Of a DNA stretch of 64,000 bases, positions 56,331 through 64,000 are shown piece after piece. The notes beneath the pieces are model-generated. The model was given only the letters and a program-made list of their open reading frames with translations, did no database searches and was not told the origin of the DNA. How positions within the stretch are numbered: the stretch's first letter is position 1; the number at the start of each line of letters is the position of its first letter. A program made the position numbers and the translations under genes. Source of the DNA: Scolanthus callimorphus (lineage: Eukaryota > Cnidaria > Anthozoa > Actiniaria > Edwardsiidae); assembly GCA_033964015.1 (NCBI GenBank), contig CM066915.1, positions 3,762,575 through 3,826,574 of the forward strand. Direction: 5' to 3'.

Positions 56331-58083
56331 CACTTTAATATATATATTTTGTAAGTATAGGTAATCGTACGACTTCGAGTTCAATTTGGAAAATTGCACG
56401 AGTGGGTTTTCCAAAAAGTTTCAAAATTGCACGAGCCGCATGAACGAGAATAGTCGTATGATTACTTATTAACATATAGATGCAAAAATGTCCAGAGAAA
56501 TAAGACAGTAGGTTTGCAGCGGTCACAAATGCACCAAACGCGTGCCAAACAAACGAGCAAGGTTTTACAAAATTTCATACAAGAAGCAGGTGGAACTCTG
56601 TTTTGTCCAGAAATGCAACAAGGCCAGTCCTTTAGAGTCTTTACCACTAAAAGAGGAAAACTAAATAATACTAAAATTAGGGAAACTAAAATTCGGGAAA
56701 CTAAATGATAACAATTCACCTGCAATAGGAAAATTGAATCACTTATATGTTTCTGGAATTAGTCAATCAGCTTCATGAAATACTGGCCACTCATTAGTGC
56801 AATTACCTTTTTGGAGTGCAAATTACTTTTGTAATTGCACTGCTCTAGACCAATCACAACCGAAAACATTTTTTGCATCTATATTATTAGCTCTGTTAAT
56901 TTGACATTTAATGTATTTTTTTACTTTTTAATTTAAAGGTTGTAGCTACTTTCAATTTCGTTGTGTTATTAATATGTTCTTGATGTTTTTGAATAGAAGT
57001 TGTTAAATTTCTTGCTGCTTTGCAAACATTGATAGATGGAAGTTTGAACGTAAGAAAGATTTCTTTGTAATATAGGATCAGTTGTGTTACGATAAACCTA
57101 ATAAAGTTCAGTTGTATTATGCATGATACATTTGAATTTTAAAAAAGCTGAAACAGTATTGTAAAGAAAAAGAAAAAAAAACTTTACTTATTGATTTTCA
57201 TAAACCCTTGGAATGAACAATTGCACACTGGCTCAGTTACCACTGATTTCACTGATACGTGGTCGCCGTTTTCATATTGAGTAGTTGGGTGATAAAATTG
57301 TAGCGCTTGCAATTCGAGGGATTGGAGTGGACTTGGACACTGGCCCGAGTAGAGGGAGACGGCCGGTTCATTACCAAAGAAACAAAAAGAAATATCGATT
57401 TTTATCGCACGTACGCGTCAACTCACTAATGTAAACTAGGCGCAACTCAGCGCGATCTGCCGCGATTTTTGTCGCGTGGATGTCACGGAGATTTCAAACA
57501 TGCTCGAAACTCTTTGCAACTTGATGCGATTTGAAGAAACGAGAGCACAGAAATCGCACCGGATTTGCATCTCGTTTGCACTAGAGAGTTGGAATTGCAA
57601 CTCAGCGCGAGAAAAATCGCCGCGACAAATGCAACAAAAATCGCAAGTGTAAACCGGCCCCTTGGTAAAAGCAGCTGATCCAAGTCACACCCCCCCCCCC
57701 CCCCCCCCCCCCCTTCTCCCCGGTAATTCCGCAGCTGATCCGGATTGGTCTATGTATGACTCATCACCTTGGCCGATACTCTTGATCCGCAAGTCTGTGG
57801 TCATATGTGAGAAATGCGATGATTTTTTTAGAGGTGGTATAATAAAGGTTTAGATATTTACGATGTTCACTTACGCTCTCATGCTTTTCATCGTGATACT
57901 GAATTAGATAATGCATTGAATTATGGATTAAATATAGACTCTATAGAGAATCACGTCTGACCCATCTTGACTGTTATTGTGATTCAGTTTTCTCGCGCAG
58001 GTTCGCGTATCGGGCTGCCTGTGGTTTTTAAATTTCGTCTCAGGCCCTTTGGCAGAGAAATTGCGGAAATGGTTTTAATAGAC
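56331..58083. other. No gene seen; poly-C at 57690-57713
   Basis: AT-rich DNA with a palindromic patch at 56360-56470 (cgtacgac / gtcgtatg), a block of ctcagcgcgat repeats at 57430-57620, and 24 C residues. No exon supported. Confidence 0.5.
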
Positions 58084-58962
58084 CAGGGGCCCGTTTCTCC
58101 AAACGCCCGGTAGTGAACGGGCCCGTAAAACTTATCGGGAGAGTTTACGGGGAAGTTTATCGGGTACGAGCGAGCGTTTCTCAAAGCTCCCGGTAACCTC
58201 CCGATAGTTATCGGGGCCCCGGAATCAAATTTATAATTTCCGGATATTACAAATAACTTACCCCAAAAATCCATAATTAACGAAAAAGTCAGCAATTTGT
58301 CGACACTAGATTACAAAGTGTACCGCTAAGTTTGTATTTCCAGCGAAAAAAGTAAAGAAATCAGCTAAAATGTACGAAAACAAGAGCAATTTGTAGTGAA
58401 ATTGTGCACTGAGATTGAACATTTGTTTACATTCTTGCAATCAACACGTCAAACTGATTGACAGCTAAGCTGTCAAACGAATCGTTTTGATTGGTTAATA
58501 AGCGAGATGGTCGCATCTGATTGGCTAAAACTCTCCCAGTTTATCGGAATGGCGGGAAAAACAATCCCGGTAAGTTTACGGGAAACCATGGCACTGCGAA
58601 GCAAGAACTTTTCGAGGCAAAACGAGACATGCCAGAAAATGGTTAGTTTTGAAGGAAAAAAAGGTAAGTTTTCGGTAATTTTAACTTGGCAGAGTCTAGT
58701 TGAATAACTAGGCTTTACCTAGAGTGAAAAATTTCAGGAAAACAAATCAATTTTCGACCTTATTTTAAGACTTCAAAATGCGCTTCCCGTTAATTAACGG
58801 GAGGTCAAGAGCTCCCGTAAAAAATCAGCCGATTTAACGGGAACTTTTACGATTTCGAAAATAACGGGAGTTTTGAGAAACAGTTAAAATATATCGGGAG
58901 GTGTTAACGGGTAGGTTAACGGGCCCGATAAGTTACCGGGCGTTTTGAGAAACGGGCCCCAG
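58084..58962. mobile_element. CAGGGGCCCG-ended MITE
   Basis: Ends CAGGGGCCCGTTTCTC and inverse (GAGAAACGGGCCCCAG), with subterminal repeats of cgggaggtt and acgggcccg. About 880 bp, no transposase. hAT-like end; no clear 8-bp duplication. Confidence 0.7.
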
Positions 58963-60302
58963 GTCCGAATTACGCTCCAATGCTCACAAGACAAAAGCTT
59001 CAAATTGAGGCTTTCTCCAAGTTCTAATACATTTTAGTCCAGTCAATCTGTGGTTCAAGATCAAACTAATTGCAACAGAATTTCTGTCACTGCTAAAGGA
59101 TGGTGGTCCTAGATAACATACTAAAAATCCCAAAAAATCCCTTCGGTGGAACAACCTCAAATTAAGGGATGAAAATTCGAGCTTAAACCACAGGGTACCC
59201 GCGTCGAGTAAACGCATAATGTTGACAAAAAAAGGACATTCTGAATACAATTTGATGGTTTTCCGATAATTCTGACCAAGAGAGCTACAAACTTGTTAAA
59301 ACTACGGATGTAACCATTTTTACTCCTAAATTAGGCATTTTAGCGTTCCACAGGGTACCCATTGTCGGAAAAGTTTAACACTTTTCTTTTGCAATTTTCT
59401 TACTACCTTTTCTATCGAAACCCTAAACCTACTAGCTAAATAAGAAAGTACAACAGATTTCAGCCGATTCTTTGTTAAGTAATCATCCATGCAAGAAGGA
59501 ACCGAAACTCCATTGTTCTACGGCATTCAGGGTTCCCCACATAAGGATGTGTCCAATTATTTTACCACAGAAAGTTGTCATAGTAACATAATACAAGTGA
59601 AACAATTATTGATTTCGGCTTGCTTGAGAAAATATGGCGATAATAACTCTCCAGACCAATCAGATTAAAGAAAAACAAAGGAAAGAGAATCACTATTTTA
59701 CGCTAGGTTCCCCATATACGAAGTCTTTAAAAATCGTATATCCTGTATATGAGTACCACATGTGCTTATATCTTACCATAAATCCTGAGAAAAGTATTTC
59801 TTTCATGGTAATTTTACCAATTTTTGTGTCTAAGCCAATGAAATTGCCGATATTTTCAATAGAAAATAATTGCATTCCAGCATGCTCTCCCGTTGGCTTG
59901 GGTAGTTCTTGGACCATTACTTAATTTCGTTTCACTTTAAGAGGAAACATCTTTTTGCGCCGTGGCCAAACTGCGAATTAACGTCTGCAGATTCTGAGAT
60001 TGCGAAGGTTATGTACTCTAAAGCTAAGACAGCCCTTTGCTGTTGTTCTTTTTATTTCGCTTTTGCACATTTCTGTGCGACTGCAAGAATCCTGAAAGCA
60101 CCATAGGCTCTCAGGCCAGTCATTAGTTCCAGTGTTTGTATACAAAGTCGGGGCTTCCTCGTCTACAAATTTATCGCCTGCCGTTAACATGGAACATTTT
60201 TGGGCTGGAGAAAGATAAAATCCCTCGAAAGGTAAAATCCCCAGAAAGAGATGACCACAAGAAATTTCGAAGGAGTTATTGCAGTCCGACCTGCTCCCAG
60301 TC
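58963..60302. other. No gene seen
   Basis: AT-rich DNA with short phrases such as cacagggtaccc at 59190 and 59350. No coding or mobile structure supported. Confidence 0.5.
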
Positions 60303-60378
60303 TGACCTGATAGCTCAGCTGGTAGAGCATCGGATGTACAATTCTGAAGGTCGTGGGTTCGAATCCCTCTCGGGGTCA
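60303..60378 (+). tRNA. tRNA-like gene, copy 1
   Basis: Box A TAGCTCAGCTGG and box B GGTTCGAATCC are intact, and a T7 run follows as Pol III terminator. The acceptor and T stems each have a mismatch, and the anticodon loop seems to have eight bases (TGTACAAT), so the anticodon cannot be fixed. It lacks one base before box A compared with copy 2. Could be a true tRNA variant, a tRNA pseudogene or the head of a SINE. Confidence 0.5.
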
Positions 60379-60593
60379 GAGATTTTTTTCTCTTTCTCCG
60401 CTTACTAGGGCTGACGCTCAGGAGCACACATGGGACCATTTCATTAGCACGTTAGCTTTCACACAAGGTTAATTCCTTATCTCCACTCTGTTGAACTTAG
60501 TGCTACGCGGCCACAGGCTTGCCTGAACATCTACATATATTCACTTCATTACCGCAAACATAACATCTAATTTACCCCGACCTGCTCCCAGTC

Positions 60594-60671
60594 TGACCTG
60601 GATAGCTCAGCTGGTTAGAGCATCGGATGTACAATTCTGAAGGTCGTGGGTTCGAATCCCTCTCGGGGTCA
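60594..60671 (+). tRNA. tRNA-like gene, copy 2
   Basis: Second unit of a ~292-bp tandem repeat, with D-arm GCTCAGCTGGTTAGAGC and a T-run after cggggtcagaga. Best formed of the three. Same odd anticodon arm. Confidence 0.55.
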
Positions 60672-60885
60672 GAGATTTTTTCTCTTTCTCCGCTTACTAG
60701 GGCTAACGCTCAGAAGCACACATGGGACCATTTCATTAGCACGTTAGCTTTCACACAAGGTTAATTCCTTATCTCCACTCTGTTGAACTTAGTGCTACGC
60801 GGCCACAGGCTTGCCTGAACATCTTCATATATTCACTTCATTACCGCGAACATAACATCTAATATTCCCCGACCTGCTCCCAGTC

Positions 60886-60962
60886 TGACCTGGATAGCTC
60901 AGCTGGTAGAGCATCGGTTGTACAATTCTGAAGGTCGTGGGTTCGAATCCCTCTCGGGGTCA
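60886..60962 (+). tRNA. tRNA-like gene, copy 3
   Basis: Third unit. Differs by tcggttgtac in place of tcggatgtac in the anticodon arm. Boxes A and B and the T-run are kept. Confidence 0.5.
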
Positions 60963-61223
60963 GAGATTTTTTTCTCTTTCTCCGCTTACTAGGGCTGACG
61001 CTCAGGAGCACACATGGGACCATTTCATTAGCACGTTAGCTTTCACACTATTTATTTATTTATTTTAGAGACTCTACACGTGACTGGAAGGAATAAATAA
61101 ATAAATAATGTCACGTGAAGGGGGCGAGTAAACGGACACAGGAGGTCCCGACGAGACACGCCCCCAACACTTAACGGGTTACAATGACAATACAAAAATT
61201 ATAAAATGTAAATATATATATAT

Positions 61224-63488
61224 GAGCGCTGGCAACTGAAAAGGGAGACATCACTTCGAGGTCAAAATAACCCCCATTTCGCTATTCTTCCCAGTCGCCT
61301 GTGAAACCTTCTTTTCAGTTGCGCGCGCTCATCTCATCAATCGCATCTCCTTTCCCAGAGCTGTTTTGCTTGCAATAGTGGCACGCAAGCCCTTACTGAG
61401 GCTGATATGTCGTCATTCAATGCTTTGAGTGGAGTTGCGCGAAATGAGAAGAGTCGTATTTCTAGCCCTTATTTCCCGCTTCTTATTCTAGTCAATTTCA
61501 GGGTACGAAGTCGCTCTGGGATAGCATCGCATGGATTCGGGGGGAGCCTTAGTTCGTTCGGCGAGCTCTTTACCAAGAAACAGGCGTGGTGCCGTTTGCC
61601 AAGGCCTCTTATACCAAGCCTCTTAAGCGCAGAGTCATGACATCGCGTTAGTAGGCTGTCAGAGGGAAGACGAGAATGCAACATGAGCGCTGGCAACTGA
61701 AAAGGGAGACATCACTTCGAGGTCAAAATAACCCCCATTTCGCTATTCTTCCCAGTCGCCTGTGAAACCCCCTTTTCAGTTGCGCGCGCTCATCTCATCA
61801 ATCGCATCTCCTTTCCCAGAGCTGTTTTGCTTGCAATAGTGGCACGCAAGCCCTTACTGAGGCTGATATGTCGTCATTCAATGCTTTGAGTGGAGTTGCG
61901 CGAAATGAGAAGAGTCGTATTTCTAGCCCTTATTTCCCGCTTCTTATTCTAGTCAATTTCAGGGTACGAAGTCGCTCTGGGATAGCATCGCATGGATTCG
62001 GGGGGAGCCTTAGTTCGTTCGGCGAGCTCTTTACCAAGAAACAGGCGTGGTGCGGTTTGCCAAGGCCTCTTATACCAAGCCTCTTAAGCGCAGAGTCATG
62101 ACATCGCGTAAGTAGGCTGTCAGAGGGAAGACGAGAATGCAACATGAGCGCTGGCAACTGAAAAGGGAGACATCACTTCGAGGTCAAAATAACCCCCATT
62201 TCGCTATTCTTCCCAGTCGCCTGTGAAACCCCCTTTTCAGTTGCGCGCGCTCATCTCATCAATCGCATCTCCTTTCCCAGAGCTGTTTTGCTTGCAATAG
62301 TGGCACGCAAGCCCTTACTGAGGCTGATATGTCGTCATTCAATGCTTTGAGTGGAGTTGCGCGAAATGAGAAGAGTCGTATTTCTAGCCCTTATTTCCCA
62401 CTTCTTATTCTAGTCAATTTCAGGGTACGAAGTCGCTCTGGGATAGCATCGCATGGATTCGGGGGGAGCCTTAGTTCGTTCGGCGAGCTCTTTACCAAGA
62501 AACAGGCGTGGTGCCGTTTGCCAAGGCCTCTTATACCAAGCCTCTTAAGCGCAGAGTCATGACATCGCGTAAGTAGGCTGTCAGAGGGAAGACGAGAATG
62601 CAACATGAGCGCTGGCAACTGAAAAGGGAGACATCACTTCGAGGTCAAAATAACCCCCATTTCGCTATTCTTCCCAGTCGCCTGTGAAACCCTCTTTTCA
62701 GTTGCGCGCGCTCATCTCATCAATCGCATCTCCTTTCCCAGAGCTGTTTTGCTTGCAATAGTGGCACGCAAGCCCTTACTGAGGCTGATATGTCGTCATT
62801 CAATGCTTTGAGTGGAGTTGCGCGAAATGAGAAGAGTCGTATTTCTAGCCCTTATTTCCCGCTTCTTATTCTAGTCAATTTCAGGGTACGAAGTCGCTCT
62901 GGGATAGCATCGCATGGATTCGGGGGGAGCCTTAGTTCGTTCGGCGAGCTCTTTACCAAGAAACAGGCGTGGTGCGGTTTGCCAAGGCCTCTTATACCAA
63001 GCCTCTTAAGCGCAGAGTCATGACATCGCGTAAGTAGGCTGTCAGAGGGAAGACGAGAATGCAACATGAGCGCTGGCAACTGAAAAGGGAGACATCACTT
63101 CGAGGTCAAAATAACCCCCATTTCGCTATTCTTCCCAGTCGCCTGTGAAACCCCCTTTTCAGTTGCGCGCGCTCATCTCATCAATCGCATCTCCTTTCCC
63201 AGAGCTGTTTTGCTTGCAATAGTGGCACGCAAGCCCTTACTGAGGCTGATATGTCGTCATTCAATGCTTTGAGTGGAGTTGCGCGAAATGAGAAGAGTCG
63301 TATTTCTAGCCCTTATTTCCCGCTTCTTATTCTAGTCAATTTCAGGGTACGAAGTCGCTCTGGGATAGCATCGCATGGATTCGGGGGGAGCCTTAGTTCG
63401 TTCGGCGAGCTCTTTACCAAGAAACAGGCGTGGTGCCGTTTGCCAAGGCCTCTTATACCAAGCCTCTTAAGCGCAGAGTCATGACATC
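61224..63488. repeat. 461-bp satellite, 4.9 units
   Basis: Units start (gagcgctggc) at 61224, 61685, 62146, 62607 and 63068; the last lacks ~40 bp. Copies look about 99% alike. Each has inverted ends (gagcgctggcaactgaaaag and cttttcagttgcgcgcgctc). The base in gtggtgcSgttt alternates c, g, c, g, c along the array. Small ORFs of 75-77 residues on both strands recur, with no motif. Confidence 0.92.
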
Positions 63489-64000
63489 AGGATCAGCATG
63501 CTGCACGCAATGCATTGTGGGCCTAGGGCGCGTAGATTCAATTTTGAAAAGGGCCTGCTTTGCAGCTTAAAGCAAAGACAGCTCTCGTTTCATATCTTCA
63601 AACGAGGACAAAAATGCTCAATTATTAGAAAACAAAGAGTCGAAAAACGTAAAGACAGCATGCAAGAGTGAACCTCGCAGTTGATTTACTCGAGCAAAGT
63701 TGAATGAGCCAGAAGAATTTGCTTGAAATTGTTTGAAAGAATAATCAACTTAGTTCATCGCGAAAGTAGTTACTGAATCAATGTATAATAAAACATCTAT
63801 TGGTTTCGGTTTTTGTGTTACCTGGAATAAATTGAATAAACAATGTCTCGTGGATTCTTGCATGCTCACCTCATCCAATAATTGCTTAATATTGAGAAAC
63901 ATAACACGGCCGATTTCACGAGACAAACATAATCCGGATGATTTTTTTATCATCCGCCTCAGTCGGTACGTTTAATGAATTTAACTCAAGTGTAATCGTA
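63489..64000. other. No gene seen
   Basis: AT-rich flank. Short open frames only; a small inverted phrase ggatgattttttatcatcc near 63936. Confidence 0.5.

Larger units (their letters stand above)
60290..61050. repeat. ~292-bp tandem unit carrying the tRNA-like genes
   Basis: Units run from cccgacctgctcccagtc through the tRNA-like part to ttcattaccgc; the third unit is cut off at tttcacac (61048). Confidence 0.8.

Noticed and set aside
61407..63484. Five copies of a 77-residue plus-strand ORF and antisense 75-residue ORFs
   Set aside because: They follow the 461-bp satellite period, occur on both strands and have no motif; conservation is explained by recent array copying.

Overview
The window looks like repeat-dense nuclear DNA of an anthozoan cnidarian, plausibly a stony coral. 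This rests on spliced genes with GT/AG introns, a HEPN-coiled coil-NACHT-LRR receptor of the kind expanded in corals and anemones, Copia, Gypsy and DIRS-like retroelements, many palindromic MITEs, and several satellites. Species is not claimed. Two real multi-exon genes stand out: a plus-strand NLR (34331-52397) and a minus-strand gene with a C-terminal PHD finger (23513-31051) carried inside a very large TIR element.

Region by region. 306-781: a hAT-like MITE with an 8-bp target duplication. 817-6615: a small 'GGGCC' MITE split by a complete 5.5-kb Gypsy element (848-6376, minus strand; LTRs differ at one base but the ORFs are frameshifted). 7398-10641: foldback and MITE elements. 11718-31765: a Russian doll. 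A decayed DIRS-like retroelement is cut inside its gag-like ORF by a 17.5-kb TIR element (13971-31472, 8-bp duplication CCTGTTAA). That element contains the PHD gene and an inverted array of 190-bp palindromic units. The array is interrupted by a CAGGG-ended element (14412-22050), which holds a Harbinger-type MITE, palindromic modules and a young full-length Copia (17415-22030).

34331-52397: the NLR. Its exons join in frame: an N-terminal exon, an exon ending in a 2A-like GDIHPNPGP motif, a HEPN-like exon, a coiled-coil exon, and a NACHT-LRR exon that stops early after a 2-bp change. The intron after the HEPN exon is a ~7.2-kb minisatellite of about 80 copies of an 87-90 bp unit. Each copy repeats the exon's 3' end plus its splice donor.

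52398-64000: MITEs, two tandem copies of a solo LTR (one split by a 1.1-kb MITE), a CAGGGGCCCG-ended MITE, three tandem tRNA-like Pol III units, and a 461-bp satellite with a dimeric higher-order pattern. All splice sites, domain names and family names come from reading the sequence by eye, with no database search.
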